From: Burkholderia pyrrocinia
Lineage (GTDB): Bacteria > Pseudomonadota > Gammaproteobacteria > Burkholderiales > Burkholderiaceae
Reading direction: 5' to 3'
Assembly (NCBI RefSeq): GCF_001028665.1
Contig: NZ_CP011503.1
Location: 1,116,001-1,180,000 of the forward strand
DNA: 64,000 nucleotides
Below, piece by piece: positions 46,120 through 55,526 of this stretch (positions are counted from its first letter, which is position 1; each line of letters starts with the position of its first letter). Position numbers and translations under genes: made by a program. The notes under the pieces are model-generated. The model searched no databases. It saw nothing but the letters and a program-made list of their open reading frames with translations, and had not been told where the DNA came from.

Positions 46120-47562
46120 ATGAAGAACGACCTGCCCGAACTGGCCCCGCAAGCACTGCCGTCGGCCGATGCGCTGACGTCGCTGCTGCGCGACCAGCGC
46201 GCGGCCTACCTGCGCGCACCGTACCCGGCCTGGGAGACGCGCGTGCAGCACCTGCGTGCGCTGCGCGCGATGCTGCTCGACCACGCGGACGCGCTCGCCG
46301 AAGCAATCAGCGCCGATTTCGGCCATCGCTCGAAGCAGGAAGTGCTGCTGTCGGAAATCTGGATGGCGAAGGAAGAGATCGACGACGCGCTCAAGCACGG
46401 CAAGCGCTGGATGAAGCCGATCCGCAAGCCGATGAACAAGTGGCTGCGCCCGGCGCGCGCGAAGGTGATTCCGCAGCCGCTCGGCGTGGTCGGCATCGTC
46501 GTGCCGTGGAACTACCCGGTGCTGCTCGCGGCCGGCCCGCTGATCTGCGCGCTTGCGGCCGGCAACCGCGCGATCGTCAAGATGTCCGAACTGACGCCGC
46601 GCACGTCGGCGCTGTTCGAGCAACTGATCGCGAAGACCTTCACGCGCGACCACGTCGCGGTCGTGAACGGCGATGCGGAGGTCGGCGCCGCGTTCAGCGG
46701 GCTGCCGTTCGATCACTTGCTGTTCACCGGCTCGACGCAAGTCGGCCGCCACGTGATGCGCGCGGCCGCCGATAACCTCACGCCCGTCACGCTCGAACTC
46801 GGCGGCAAGTCGCCGGCGATCGTCGGCCCGAATGCGCGCTTCGATGCAGCCGTCGACGCGATCGTCGCGGGCAAGACGCTGAACGCGGGCCAGACCTGCA
46901 TCGCGCCCGACTACGTGCTGCTGCCGCGCGGGATGGAAGCCGCGTTCATCGAGCGGGCGCGAGCAAAGTTCGCGAAGATGTATCCCGACCTGTCGACCAA
47001 CGGCGATTACACGACGATCGTGTCGCCGCGCCATTACGCGCGGCTGCAGCAACTCGCGAGCGATGCGCAGGCGGCCGGTGCGCAACTGCATCCGCTGTCC
47101 GATGCGCAGTCCGATCCGGCGTCGCGCCGCTTCGTACCGTGCGCGGTCACGCAGGTGCCGGCCGCGTCGCAACTGATGCAGGAGGAAATCTTCGGGCCGC
47201 TGCTGCCGCTCGTGCCGTACGAGCGGCTCGACGAGGCGATCGCGTATGTGAATGCGCGCCCGCGTCCGCTCGCGCTCTACCTGTTCGACGAGGACGGCGG
47301 CACGATCGACCGCGTGATGCGCGAAACGATTTCGGGCGGCGTGACGGTCAACGAGGCGCTGATGCACATCGCATGCGGCAGCCTGCCGTTCGGCGGCGTC
47401 GGTGCGAGCGGCATGGGCGCGTATCACGGCTACGACGGCTTCGTGACGTTTTCGAAGATGAAGCCCGTGCTCACGCAGGCGCGGCTGAACACGCGCGGCC
47501 TGATCGCGCCGCCGTACGGCAAGCGCTTCGCCGCGGTGATCAAGCTGATGCTGAAGCTCTGA
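46120..47562 (+). CDS. Class 3 aldehyde dehydrogenase, coniferyl aldehyde dehydrogenase-like
   Basis: 480 residues. Active-site Cys260 in NAGQTCIAPDYVLLP and general-base Glu226 in TLELGGKSPAIVG. The cofactor-binding motif is FTGSTQVGRHVM and the C-terminal motif LPFGGVGASGMGAYHGYDGF. The short C-terminal tail, without the usual class 1/2 interdomain segment, fits class 3 enzymes such as coniferyl aldehyde dehydrogenase (CalB). It oxidises an aldehyde to an acid with NAD(P). It could finish the reaction begun by the divergent GMC oxidoreductase, which is inference. Confidence 0.9.
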   Translation: MKNDLPELAPQALPSADALTSLLRDQRAAYLRAPYPAWETRVQHLRALRAMLLDHADALAEAISADFGHRSKQEVLLSEIWMAKEEIDDALKHGKRWMKPIRKPMNKWLRPARAKVIPQPLGVVGIVVPWNYPVLLAAGPLICALAAGNRAIVKMSELTPRTSALFEQLIAKTFTRDHVAVVNGDAEVGAAFSGLPFDHLLFTGSTQVGRHVMRAAADNLTPVTLELGGKSPAIVGPNARFDAAVDAIVAGKTLNAGQTCIAPDYVLLPRGMEAAFIERARAKFAKMYPDLSTNGDYTTIVSPRHYARLQQLASDAQAAGAQLHPLSDAQSDPASRRFVPCAVTQVPAASQLMQEEIFGPLLPLVPYERLDEAIAYVNARPRPLALYLFDEDGGTIDRVMRETISGGVTVNEALMHIACGSLPFGGVGASGMGAYHGYDGFVTFSKMKPVLTQARLNTRGLIAPPYGKRFAAVIKLMLKL

Positions 47563-47634
47563 TCGGAACGGGCCGCGCGCATCGCGCCGCGGCCCGCGCA
47601 AGCCTGTCGCGCGGCGCGGGTGCCGCGCGCACCG

Positions 47635-48660
47635 TCACACGGGCCAGAGCGGCCCTTCCTGCATCGCGCCGATCTGCTCGCGCAGTTCGAGCACGCGCTC
47701 CTCCCAGTAACGATGCGTGTTGAACCACGGAAACGCAGCCGGGAACGCGGGATCGTCCCAGCGCCGCGCGAGCCACGCCGCGTAGTGGATCAGCCGCAGC
47801 GTGCGCAGCGCTTCGACGAGATGCAGTTCGCGCGGCTCGAATTCGCAGAAATCCTCGTAGCCGGCCAGCAGGTCCGCCAGCGCGCGCGACGCGCCTTCGC
47901 GATCGCCCGGCAACAACAGCCACAGATCCTGGATCGCGGGCGCCATCCGGCTGTCGTCGAAGTCGACGAAATGCGGACCGGCATCGGTCCATAGCACGTT
48001 GCTCGGATGACAGTCGCCGTGCGTGCGCAGCAGGCGGATCTCGCCCGCGCGTTCGAACGCGGCCTCGACCCCTTCGAGCGCGAGCGTGACCGCCGTCTCG
48101 TACGCCGGTCGTACGTCATCCGGAATGAAATCGTGCGCGAGCAGGTAGTCGCGCGGCTCGTAGCCGAACGTCTTGATGTCGAGCACGGGACGCGCGACAT
48201 ACGGCTGCGTCGCGCCGACCGCATGAATCCGGCCGATGAAGCGGCCGAGCCATTCGAGCGTGTCGCGGCGATCGAGATCGGGTGCACGGCCGCCGCGCCG
48301 CTCGAAGACCGAGAAACGAAAGCCGTCGAACGCGTGCAGCGTGCGGCCGTCGAAAGTGCGCGCAGGCACCGCCGGAATCTCGCGCGCGGCGAGTTCGGTG
48401 ACGAACGCGTGCTCTTCGAGGATCGCGTCGTCCGACCAGCGCGCCGGACGGTAGAACTTCGCGACGACCGGCGGGCCGTCTTCGATGCCGACCTGGTAGA
48501 CGCGGTTTTCGTAGCTGTTGAGGGCGAGCAGGCGCCCGTCGGTGCGCAGGCCGGCCGGCATCAGCACGCTGTCGAGCGCGTCGAGCACGCACTCGGGCGT
48601 GAGGCCGGCGAACGGCGGCGGCCCGGCGGGGGAAGCTGGAGCGGAAGTGACTTCGTTCAT
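47635..48660 (-). CDS. srkA: Stress response kinase A (SrkA/YihE)
   Basis: 341 residues from the ATG at 48660; an ATG three codons upstream (48669) is equally possible. The aminoglycoside phosphotransferase-like kinase fold is shown by LNSYENRVYQVGIEDGPPVV, the nucleotide-binding Lys in VVAKFYRPARW, the catalytic LLRTHGDCHPSNVLW (HGD) and metal-binding HFVDFDDSRMAP. E. coli SrkA is a Ser/Thr kinase that slows stress-induced death pathways. Convergent with the aldehyde dehydrogenase. Confidence 0.92.
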   Translation of the reverse strand: MNEVTSAPASPAGPPPFAGLTPECVLDALDSVLMPAGLRTDGRLLALNSYENRVYQVGIEDGPPVVAKFYRPARWSDDAILEEHAFVTELAAREIPAVPARTFDGRTLHAFDGFRFSVFERRGGRAPDLDRRDTLEWLGRFIGRIHAVGATQPYVARPVLDIKTFGYEPRDYLLAHDFIPDDVRPAYETAVTLALEGVEAAFERAGEIRLLRTHGDCHPSNVLWTDAGPHFVDFDDSRMAPAIQDLWLLLPGDREGASRALADLLAGYEDFCEFEPRELHLVEALRTLRLIHYAAWLARRWDDPAFPAAFPWFNTHRYWEERVLELREQIGAMQEGPLWPV

Positions 48661-48718
48661 GCCCCGCATTGTGCCGCCAGCCGGGCCGAAAGACGAGCGC
48701 CCGGTGCGGCTTGCACGC

Positions 48719-48931
48719 TCAGTGAAGCGCCGCGCCGGCCGGCAGCACGGATTCGCCGGTGTCGATCAGGTCCTCGAGAAAGAACGGCTCGGTGTTGAGT
48801 TCTTTCGACTCGCCCGGCACGCCCGCGTACCAGGTCACCATGGCCATGTCGCCCAGGACGCGCTGGACGATGCCGCGCGCGCCCTTCGGCACCGCGATAT
48901 GGGTAGTGCAGACAATCGACCCGACATGCAT
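48719..48931 (-). CDS. Small conserved protein, 70 residues, unknown function
   Basis: Begins MHVGSIVCTTHIAVPKGARG at 48931 behind a TGGGGA ribosome site. The middle GARGIVQRVLGDMAMVTWYA resembles a small beta-barrel of the KOW or SH3 type, but this is only shape. No signal or TM helix. GC at third positions is high, so it looks truly coding. I do not recognise the family. It lies 58 bases upstream of srkA on the same strand and may share its transcript. Confidence 0.65.
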   Translation of the reverse strand: MHVGSIVCTTHIAVPKGARGIVQRVLGDMAMVTWYAGVPGESKELNTEPFFLEDLIDTGESVLPAGAALH

Positions 48932-49735
48932 GATGGTTCCCCACTCTTGAATCTTGAAACCCGGCCCGCTGGCGAGCCGGCAAATGCGCGATCCGCGCCG
49001 CTCTCGACGGAGCGCTGCGCGTAATCCCATTGTTCACGGTTTATCGAAGCGCGAAAAGAAGAAGAAGCAGGCGAAGTGCCGCGAATTCGTCGAATGTCTC
49101 CAATCAACCACTGCGCCGCGCGTGCGCTTGCACGGGCGGATACCCCCATCATACCCTGTCGAATGTGACCGCCCGCCGAATCCCCCCGGCACCGCGGCAC
49201 GCACGTGATCGACGCAACGCGCACATCGTTTGTCCGGTGCCAAGTCGCCGGGAGATTTCGCGTGACCGAGCATGCCGAAATCACGCCGCCGGCCTCGTGC
49301 GATGCCCTCGTCTGGTACGCGGCCCGTGCAGCCGCCGGCGCGCACGCGTCGCCCGGCATCACCGCAACACGTCTTTCGTCATGCGGGCTGCCGACAGTTG
49401 TTGCGCTGGATGCCGGCCTTGCAGTACCTTTGACGTTCATTCGCGTTCAACCGCATTCCGACACGATGCATCCGCTCACGTCCGCCCTCGCAAAATCCCG
49501 GCCGCAGTTCGACTCGCGGCCGCAGGCGTGCGCGCATCCGTCGGTCCTCCCGCCTCCTGTCGCACCGCCGCTCGTCGGCGCCGCGCCGCCCCCTCCGGCG
49601 GCACGCGCCGGCTGACCAGCCGGCTTCCGTTTCGTCTTCCATTCGCCCGTCAGCTTCCGTTCGTGCGTCGTGACGCACGGCTCCTTGCTGCGCGCGCGGA
49701 TGGAACGTTCCGATCCGTTCGACAGGTGGATTCAC
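48932..49735. other. Gene-poor stretch of about 800 bases
   Basis: No open frame shows the strong third-position GC or family features of the neighbours. It contains a purine-rich run at about 49049-49064, and GC content falls in several patches. It could be the relic of lost genes or hold regulatory RNA for the EamA gene, but nothing definite is visible. Confidence 0.4.
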
Positions 49736-50617
49736 ATGGTTTCGTTCAAACGCGCGCTTGCCGCGCATGGAGCGACGTCGCTCTTCGTGCTGCTGTGGAG
49801 CAGCGGCGCGATCTTCGCTGAACTCGGTCTGCGTCACGCATCCGCGTTCGTCTTTCTCACCGCGCGTTTCGCGCTCGCGTCGCTCGTGCTGCTCGCGCTG
49901 GCCTTCGTGCGCAAACGCTGGCTGCCGCCGCGCGGCGAGCGGCGCATGGCCGCGCTGACCGGCCTGCTGATGATGGGCGGTTATTCGATCTTCTACCTGC
50001 TCGCGCTCGAGCGCGGGATCGCGCCGGGCGTGCTCGCGACGATCCTCGGCGTGCAGCCGATCCTCACGCTCGCGATCGTCGAGCGGCGCTGGCAGCCGGT
50101 GCGCGCCGCGGGGCTCGCGCTGTCGCTGGCCGGCCTCGCGCTCGTCGTATGCCGCGGCGTGGGCGATGCCGGCCTGCCGGTCGCGGGCATCGCGTGCGCG
50201 CTCACGGCACTCGTCGCGCTGACCGTCGGCTCGCTGCTGCAAAAGCGCGTACGCGCGGCGCCCGCCGACGTGCTGCCCCTGCAGAATGCGATCGGCCTCG
50301 CGCTGTGCGTGGCGATCGCGCCGTTCCGGCCGGTGTCGCTCGATATGAGCTGGGCGTTCGTCGTGCCGCTCCTGTGGCTCGGCATCGTGATCTCGGTGAT
50401 CGCGCAATTGCTGTTCTATCGGTTGATGCAGCGCGGCGATCTCGTCAACGTAACGAGCCTGTTCTACCTCGTGCCCGTCGTCACGACGCTGATGGATGCC
50501 GTGTGGCTCGGCAACCGGCCCGAGCCGCTCGCGCTCGCCGGCATGGGCGCGATCATCGCGGGGCTGGCGCTCGTGTTCCGTGCGCCGGCCGCCGGCACGC
50601 AACCGAACCGCGCGTAA
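49736..50617 (+). CDS. EamA/DMT-family transporter
   Basis: 293 residues from the ATG at 49736 behind AGGTGG. Ten TM helices as two repeats of five: first ATSLFVLLWSSGAIFAELGL, then LLMMGGYSIFYLLALERGIA with the EamA pattern GVLATILGVQPILTL; second from IACALTALVALTVGSLLQKR to DAVWLGNRPEPLALAGMGAI. Members export amino acids and other metabolites or take up sugars; substrate unknown. A hairpin without T-tract follows the stop. Confidence 0.9.
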   Translation: MVSFKRALAAHGATSLFVLLWSSGAIFAELGLRHASAFVFLTARFALASLVLLALAFVRKRWLPPRGERRMAALTGLLMMGGYSIFYLLALERGIAPGVLATILGVQPILTLAIVERRWQPVRAAGLALSLAGLALVVCRGVGDAGLPVAGIACALTALVALTVGSLLQKRVRAAPADVLPLQNAIGLALCVAIAPFRPVSLDMSWAFVVPLLWLGIVISVIAQLLFYRLMQRGDLVNVTSLFYLVPVVTTLMDAVWLGNRPEPLALAGMGAIIAGLALVFRAPAAGTQPNRA

Positions 50618-50622
50618 GCGGA

Positions 50623-50654
50623 CAGGCCGCCGCACCCGTGGGTGCGGCGGCCTG
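50623..50654 (+). terminator. GC hairpin after the EamA gene
   Basis: CAGGCCGCCGCACC (50623-50636) pairs perfectly with GGTGCGGCGGCCTG (50641-50654), loop of 4. Only CATCGG follows, so it is not a classic intrinsic terminator. Confidence 0.55.
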
Positions 50655-50876
50655 CATCGGACATATACGACAATTCCGCGAGAACCGAAAGGGACGGGAA
50701 AGATGCGTGCAAGGCGTTCGTCGAACTTGCGTGAAAAATGCGCGATTCGCGGGGCTTTCCGCTGATTTTTAATGGTTCGGATAGCGAAAAGCGCTGCCGG
50801 TTACCTATACTCGAATTGACCGCCCCGCCCGCAATCGGGTCGGACCAAGACTAGAAACCCGGCATGGGAGACACGC

Positions 50877-51062
50877 ATGACGACCTATTTCACGATCGGC
50901 GACTTCATCCTGTTGATTCCGATGGCGCTGGCCGGAGCGCTATTTCTCGGCGCGGTGCCGTGCGCAACCGAATTCCGCCACAACCTGCTGCGCGTGCTGG
51001 GCGTCATCCTCGGCGTCGGCGTCGCGGTATTGCTGGTCGAAGGTCTGCCTGCGCTGCTCTAG
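50877..51062 (+). CDS. Small two-helix membrane protein, 61 residues
   Basis: MTTYFTIGDFILLIPMALAG starts helix 1 (about 9-27), a short loop CATEFRHNLLR follows, and VLGVILGVGVAVLLVEGLPALL is helix 2. CATGGGAG at 50862-50869 gives a good ribosome site. Both ends fit a hairpin inner-membrane protein. No known family is recognised. Its 3' end faces the aldo/keto reductase gene across a strong hairpin. Confidence 0.7.
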   Translation: MTTYFTIGDFILLIPMALAGALFLGAVPCATEFRHNLLRVLGVILGVGVAVLLVEGLPALL

Positions 51063-51083
51063 CCGCGCACCTCATGCCTGACG

Positions 51084-51108
51084 CGCATCGCTGCACCGCA
51101 GCGATGCG
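51084..51108. terminator. Hairpin between convergent genes
   Basis: CGCATCGCTGC (51084-51094) and GCAGCGATGCG (51098-51108) form an 11-bp perfect stem with a 3-base loop between the small membrane protein gene and the aldo/keto reductase gene. No T-tract. Confidence 0.55.
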
Positions 51109-51171
51109 ATGTGCTGCCTGCAAGCCGGGGATACCGGCACGCGATGTTTCGCATGCCGTATCGACTGCCGG

Positions 51172-52215
51172 TCAGATGGCCTGATCGGTGGACGGCTTTT
51201 CCCACAGATTGATGCCGCCTTCCGTCGCGTAACGATCGATCTCCGCGAGTTCTTCCGCCGAGAATTCGAGGTTCTTCAGCGCGCCGACGTTCTCACGCAC
51301 CTGCTCCGCACGGCTCGCGCCGATCAGCGCGGACGTCACGCGGCCACTGCGCAGCACCCACGCAAGCGCCATCTGCGCGAGGCTCTGCCCGCGCCGTTCG
51401 GCGATCGCGTTGAGCTTGCGCACATGCTCGAGGTTGTCCGCGCTCAGGTGATCCTGCTTCAGCGAGCCGCCGCCCGGCTTGTTCACGCGCGCGTCGGCCG
51501 GCACGCCGTTCAGGTACTTCGACGTGAGCAGCCCCTGCGCGAGCGGCGTGAACGCGATGCTGCCCGCGCCGACGTCGTCGAGCGTGCCGAGCAGGTCGCT
51601 CTCGATCCAGCGGTTCAGCATGTTGTACGAAGGCTGGTGGATCAGTAGCGGCACCTTGTACTGCGCGAGCAACCCGGCCATCTCGCGCGTCTTCGCCGCC
51701 GAATACGACGAAATGCCGATGTAGAGCGCCTTGCCCTGCTGCACGGCCGACGCGAGCGCGCCCGCCGTTTCCTCGAGCGGCGTATGCGCGTCGAAGCGGT
51801 GCGAATAGAAGATGTCGACGTAGTCGAGCCCCATCCGCTGCAGGCTCTGGTCGAGGCTCGCGAGCACGTACTTGCGCGACCCGCCGCCGCTGCCGTACGG
51901 CCCCGGCCACATGTCCCAGCCGGCCTTCGTCGAGATCAGCAACTCGTCGCGATACGGCCGGAAATCCTCCTTCAGCAGCCGGCCGAAGTTGGTTTCCGCG
52001 CTGCCGTACGGCGGCCCGTAGTTGTTCGCGAGATCGAAGTGGTTGATGCCGAGGTCGAACGCGGTGCGCAGGATCTCGCGCTGCGTCGAGATCGGCGTCG
52101 AGTCGCCGAAGTTGTGCCACAGGCCGAGCGACAGGGCGGGCAGTTTGAGCCCGGATTTGCCGCAGGTGCGGTATTGCATGTCCGCATAACGTTCGGAAGC
52201 TGCTTCGTAGGCCAT
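51172..52215 (-). CDS. L-glyceraldehyde 3-phosphate reductase-like aldo/keto reductase (YghZ/MgrA)
   Basis: 347 residues. AKR14-type enzyme: catalytic Asp and Tyr in HFDLANNYGPPYGSAETNFG, Lys in ISTKAGWDMWPGPYGSGGGS, His in DIFYSHRFDAHTPLEET, and the NADPH site near VTSALIGASRAEQVREN. YghZ detoxifies L-glyceraldehyde 3-phosphate and other aldehydes; family members also look like potassium-channel beta subunits. The WPGPYGSGG and PSYNML stretches are characteristic of this subgroup. Stands alone. Confidence 0.9.
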   Translation of the reverse strand: MAYEAASERYADMQYRTCGKSGLKLPALSLGLWHNFGDSTPISTQREILRTAFDLGINHFDLANNYGPPYGSAETNFGRLLKEDFRPYRDELLISTKAGWDMWPGPYGSGGGSRKYVLASLDQSLQRMGLDYVDIFYSHRFDAHTPLEETAGALASAVQQGKALYIGISSYSAAKTREMAGLLAQYKVPLLIHQPSYNMLNRWIESDLLGTLDDVGAGSIAFTPLAQGLLTSKYLNGVPADARVNKPGGGSLKQDHLSADNLEHVRKLNAIAERRGQSLAQMALAWVLRSGRVTSALIGASRAEQVRENVGALKNLEFSAEELAEIDRYATEGGINLWEKPSTDQAI

Positions 52216-52400
52216 GAGTATTTCCCGTCAGGACGTCGGAGGGAGGGGCGCGCACCGGTCGCGCCCAGGGCACGACGGCGGCGAAGAAAACGCACGACGG
52301 CTATGGTAACGAAGGCGGCCGATGCTCGCACGGCGATGGACGCGACCGCGGTCGTCGCCTACACTGCGGCGTCTCGAATCACCGTTTCAGCGAGGTTGGT

Positions 52401-52607
52401 ATGTCCCGGGTCATCTCGGTTGCGCTGCTGGTCGGCGGCGTCGTGCTGCTGTATTTCGGCGGACAGTCGTTCCATTCGATCAACGACAACGTGTCGCGCT
52501 TCTTCACCGGCTCGCCCGCCACGAAGACGATCCTGCTGATCGTCGGCGGCGCCGTCGCGTCGTTCGTCGGCCTGATCGGCCTCGCGATGCCGGGCGGCAA
52601 GCGCTGA
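52401..52607 (+). CDS. DUF3185 family small membrane protein
   Basis: 68 residues. MSRVISVALLVGGVVLLYFG is TM1, then QSFHSINDNVSRFFTGSPAT, a conserved loop in this family, and TILLIVGGAVASFVGLIGLA is TM2 with a short GGKR tail. Function unknown. AGCGAGG before the ATG. Divergent from the aldo/keto reductase. Confidence 0.82.
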   Translation: MSRVISVALLVGGVVLLYFGGQSFHSINDNVSRFFTGSPATKTILLIVGGAVASFVGLIGLAMPGGKR

Positions 52608-52666
52608 TCGCGCAGCCGCGCGACGCGCGAACGGCCCGCGTCACACGTTCGGGCCGCGCAAAACGA

Positions 52667-52689
52667 AACGGGCGGCCAGGCCGCCCGTT
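52667..52689. terminator. Hairpin between convergent DUF3185 and PhyH genes
   Basis: AACGGGCGG (52667-52675) pairs with CCGCCCGTT (52681-52689), 5-base loop; a short TTGCTTC follows. Moderate terminator. Confidence 0.55.
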
Positions 52690-52759
52690 GCTTCATTCGC
52701 CCGCGATGCGCCGCGCATCGCGTGATCGTCGCGGCCTCGCCGCGCCGCCCGATCCGCAG

Positions 52760-53533
52760 CTAGAACTGCACTTCCGGCTTCGCCGCCGAGCGCGTGCCGG
52801 GCACCGGCCGGTTGCTCGCGCCGTGGTACGTATACACGAGCGAGAACTTCACCTGGTCGGAACGGTTCTGCCCGGCCGAATGCAGCGTGTTGCTGTGGAA
52901 GAACACGACGTCACCCGCCTGCAGCGACGGGCACGTTGCCGCGTCGATCATCTTCCGGTTCTCCGGCAGGTCGCTGCGGAAGAACTTCGCATCGTCGAAC
53001 GCTTCAGGCCCGAACTCGGCCGTATGCGAACCCGGCACGAGCCACAGCGCGCCGTTCTCGTTCGTTTCCGGCCCCAGCGCGAGCCAAACCGACACCATGT
53101 CCGAACGCTCGAACGCCCAGTAACGGAAGTCGCGATGCCAGCCCGTCAGGCTGCCGTACGCGGGGTGCTTGGTCATCATGCAGTTGTGATGCGTGCGCGA
53201 CAGCACGGGCTCTTCGCCGAAATACTCGCGCATCCACGCGCCGATTTCGGGTGCGATCGCACGCTCGGCGAACGCCGGATCGCGCGAGTACGCATCGAGC
53301 AGCCGCCGCACCGTGTGCCCGCCCGGCGCATGCTTCGACTCGGGTGCGCCCGGGTAGCGCAGGTCCGCCTCGAACTCGATCGGCTCGGCGGCCTCCTGCA
53401 ACTGGCGCTCCGCTATCCGTTTGAGCGCCGCGCACTGTTGCTCGCCGACAAGGCCACGCGCGACGACGAAGCCGCGCTCGCGCAATTCCGCGACTTGCGC
53501 GCGGATCGATTCCGACTGCAATGGAGACGACAT
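52760..53533 (-). CDS. Phytanoyl-CoA dioxygenase (PhyH) family protein
   Basis: 257 residues. Fe(II)/2-oxoglutarate-dependent dioxygenase fold: the facial triad is suggested by GWHRDFRYWAF (HxD) and a distal His in FFHSNTLHSAGQNRSDQVKF, with Arg and Ser residues following for 2-oxoglutarate. GALWLVPGSHTAEFG is also typical. The family hydroxylates lipids, ectoine, mitomycin precursors and many others; the substrate here is unknown, and no pathway neighbours help. Confidence 0.87.
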   Translation of the reverse strand: MSSPLQSESIRAQVAELRERGFVVARGLVGEQQCAALKRIAERQLQEAAEPIEFEADLRYPGAPESKHAPGGHTVRRLLDAYSRDPAFAERAIAPEIGAWMREYFGEEPVLSRTHHNCMMTKHPAYGSLTGWHRDFRYWAFERSDMVSVWLALGPETNENGALWLVPGSHTAEFGPEAFDDAKFFRSDLPENRKMIDAATCPSLQAGDVVFFHSNTLHSAGQNRSDQVKFSLVYTYHGASNRPVPGTRSAAKPEVQF

Positions 53534-53886
53534 GGGATGCCAGACGTTTTTTGTGTGAATGTGACGATTGTAAATCGGCGCCGGATGCCGCGAACAGCGC
53601 CATTATCGTGCGCAGGGGCATGCCAATCGCCGATTTGATCTGGCGCAAGGGAACTGTGCGGCGCGGCGCTGGCCTCACCGACAGGCGGTATGCGGCACAC
53701 GCCTTGCGGCACAAGGGTTTATCGCGACTTTTGCCCGTCATGAATCCCTTGTAGCCTGTCGCGGCCTGTCAATTCTGGCGGGCGCGGCGCGCAACGAGTT
53801 TCGGTAAGATCCGTTGCGCCATCCGAGGCCGTTCATACCAGTGCGCTCTTCAAGGGCGCCATCCATACAAGCGAAGCATCGTTCAC
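53534..53886. other. Intergenic stretch before a small basic protein gene
   Basis: No gene seen on the plus strand. A TAAGAT box at 53805-53810 could be a -10 for the small gene that follows at 53887. On the minus strand the promoter of the PhyH gene would fall at about 53540-53640. Confidence 0.3.
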
Positions 53887-54228
53887 ATGCCATTCCGTCT
53901 GACTTCCCGTCTCAGCCGCACTGCGAAACGCATCGTGCCGCCCGCTCCTGCCCGCCCGCTGCGCCATCACCGTGCACGCACGCAGGCGCTGGCCGAGCGC
54001 GTGCCCGCGCACGGCCGGCTCGACGGCATCCGCGCGTGGTTCCACGCGTTTTTCTCGATGATGAGCACGCAGGCGTTCGCTCGCCGTGCCGGCCTGCGCT
54101 CGCTGCTGCAAAAGCCGTCGTCGCTGCGCGCGCTTGCGCTGCGTCGGGCGCTCGGCCCGCAACGCCGGGTCAACCGGCCACGCCGCCTCGCGGCCAGCAA
54201 TGGCTGGTTCGGGTTCGGCGCGCGCTGA
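53887..54228 (+). CDS. Hypothetical small basic protein, 113 residues
   Basis: Starts MPFRLTSRLSRTAKRIVPPA and is rich in Arg and Leu, with a central hydrophobic stretch LDGIRAWFHAFFSMMSTQAF. About four in five codons end in G or C, as in nearby real genes, and the reading frame ends 65 bases before a hairpin that can terminate on both strands. There is no convincing ribosome site and no family I recognise. It may be a true small gene; confidence is limited. Confidence 0.4.
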   Translation: MPFRLTSRLSRTAKRIVPPAPARPLRHHRARTQALAERVPAHGRLDGIRAWFHAFFSMMSTQAFARRAGLRSLLQKPSSLRALALRRALGPQRRVNRPRRLAASNGWFGFGAR

Positions 54229-54292
54229 AGCAACGCCTGCGGGCACTGCCCGCCATGATCGCCGCCGTTGCGCCGGCGATCGGAATCCATAA

Positions 54293-54319
54293 AAAAACCC
54301 CGGCATGGCCGGGGTTTTT
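54293..54319. terminator. Bidirectional Rho-independent terminator between metK and the small gene
   Basis: AAAAACCCCGGC (54293-54304), loop ATG, GCCGGGGTTTTT (54308-54319). T-tracts on both strands, suited to end metK and the facing gene. Confidence 0.88.
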
Positions 54320-54338
54320 CGTTTCGGGCGAACGACGC

Positions 54339-55526
54339 TTACGCGACGCGTGCCGTCGGCTCCACGCCGGCCGCTTCGGCCAGTGCGAGCGCCTTGTCGG
54401 TCGCTTCCCACGAGAATTCCGGCTCTTCGCGGCCGAAGTGGCCGTAGGCAGCGGTCTTCTCGTAGATCGGGCGCAGCAGGTCGAGCATCTTGATGATGCC
54501 CTTCGGACGCAGGTCGAAATGCTCGCGCACGAGCTTCGTGATCACCGCATCCGACACGCGGCCCGTACCGAACGTGTTGACCATCACCGAGGTCGGCTCG
54601 GCAACGCCGATCGCGTACGACACCTGGATCAGCGCGCGCGACGCGAGGCCGGCGGCGACGATGTTCTTCGCGACGTAGCGGCCTGCATACGCAGCCGAAC
54701 GGTCGACCTTCGACGGATCCTTGCCCGAGAACGCGCCGCCGCCGTGCGGTGCGGCACCGCCGTACGTGTCGACGATGATCTTGCGGCCCGTCAGGCCGCA
54801 GTCGCCCTGCGGGCCGCCGATCACGAACCGGCCGGTCGGGTTCACGAGGAACTTGATGTCGCCCTTGATCAGGTCGGCCGGCAGCGTCGGCTTGATGATT
54901 TCCTCGATCACGGCTTCACGCAGCGCGGGCAGCTCGATGTCCGGTGCGTGCTGCGTCGACAGCACGACGGTGTCGATCGAATCGGGCTTGCCGTCGACGT
55001 AGCGGACCGTCACCTGCGACTTCGCGTCCGGGCGCAGCCATTGCAGGCGGCCGTCGCGGCGCAGGCTGGCCTGGCGTTCGACGAGACGGTGCGACAGGTA
55101 GATCGGCAGCGGCATCAGTTCCGGCGTTTCGTCGCACGCATAACCGAACATCAGACCCTGGTCGCCCGCGCCCTGGTCGAGGTTGTCGTCGTGTGCACGA
55201 TCGACGCCCTGGGCGATGTCCGGCGACTGCTTGTCGTACGCGACGAGCACCGCGCAACCCTTGTAGTCGATGCCGTAGTCGGTGTTGTCGTAGCCGATGC
55301 GCTTGATCGTGTCGCGCGCGATCTGGATGTAATCGATGTTGGCCGTCGTGGTGATTTCACCGGCCAGAACGACGAGACCCGTGTTGCACAGCGTTTCCGC
55401 CGCGACGCGGGAATATTTGTCCTGCTCGAGGATGGCGTCGAGAATCGCGTCCGAGATTTGGTCCGCGACTTTGTCCGGATGGCCTTCGGAGACGGATTCG
55501 GACGTGAAGAAATAATCGTTTGCCAC
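54339..55526 (-). CDS. metK: S-adenosylmethionine synthase MetK
   Basis: 395 residues from the GTG at 55526 ([20 protein letters not shown]), which has AGGAG at good distance and gives the standard length; the ATG at 55562 would add 12 residues not seen in the family. Catalytic and metal-binding motifs: [34 protein letters not shown] (ATP) and [19 protein letters not shown] (P-loop-like). It makes SAM from methionine and ATP in the cytosol. The message has a structured leader of about 150 bases behind a strong promoter. Confidence 0.97.
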   Translation of the reverse strand: MANDYFFTSESVSEGHPDKVADQISDAILDAILEQDKYSRVAAETLCNTGLVVLAGEITTTANIDYIQIARDTIKRIGYDNTDYGIDYKGCAVLVAYDKQSPDIAQGVDRAHDDNLDQGAGDQGLMFGYACDETPELMPLPIYLSHRLVERQASLRRDGRLQWLRPDAKSQVTVRYVDGKPDSIDTVVLSTQHAPDIELPALREAVIEEIIKPTLPADLIKGDIKFLVNPTGRFVIGGPQGDCGLTGRKIIVDTYGGAAPHGGGAFSGKDPSKVDRSAAYAGRYVAKNIVAAGLASRALIQVSYAIGVAEPTSVMVNTFGTGRVSDAVITKLVREHFDLRPKGIIKMLDLLRPIYEKTAAYGHFGREEPEFSWEATDKALALAEAAGVEPTARVA

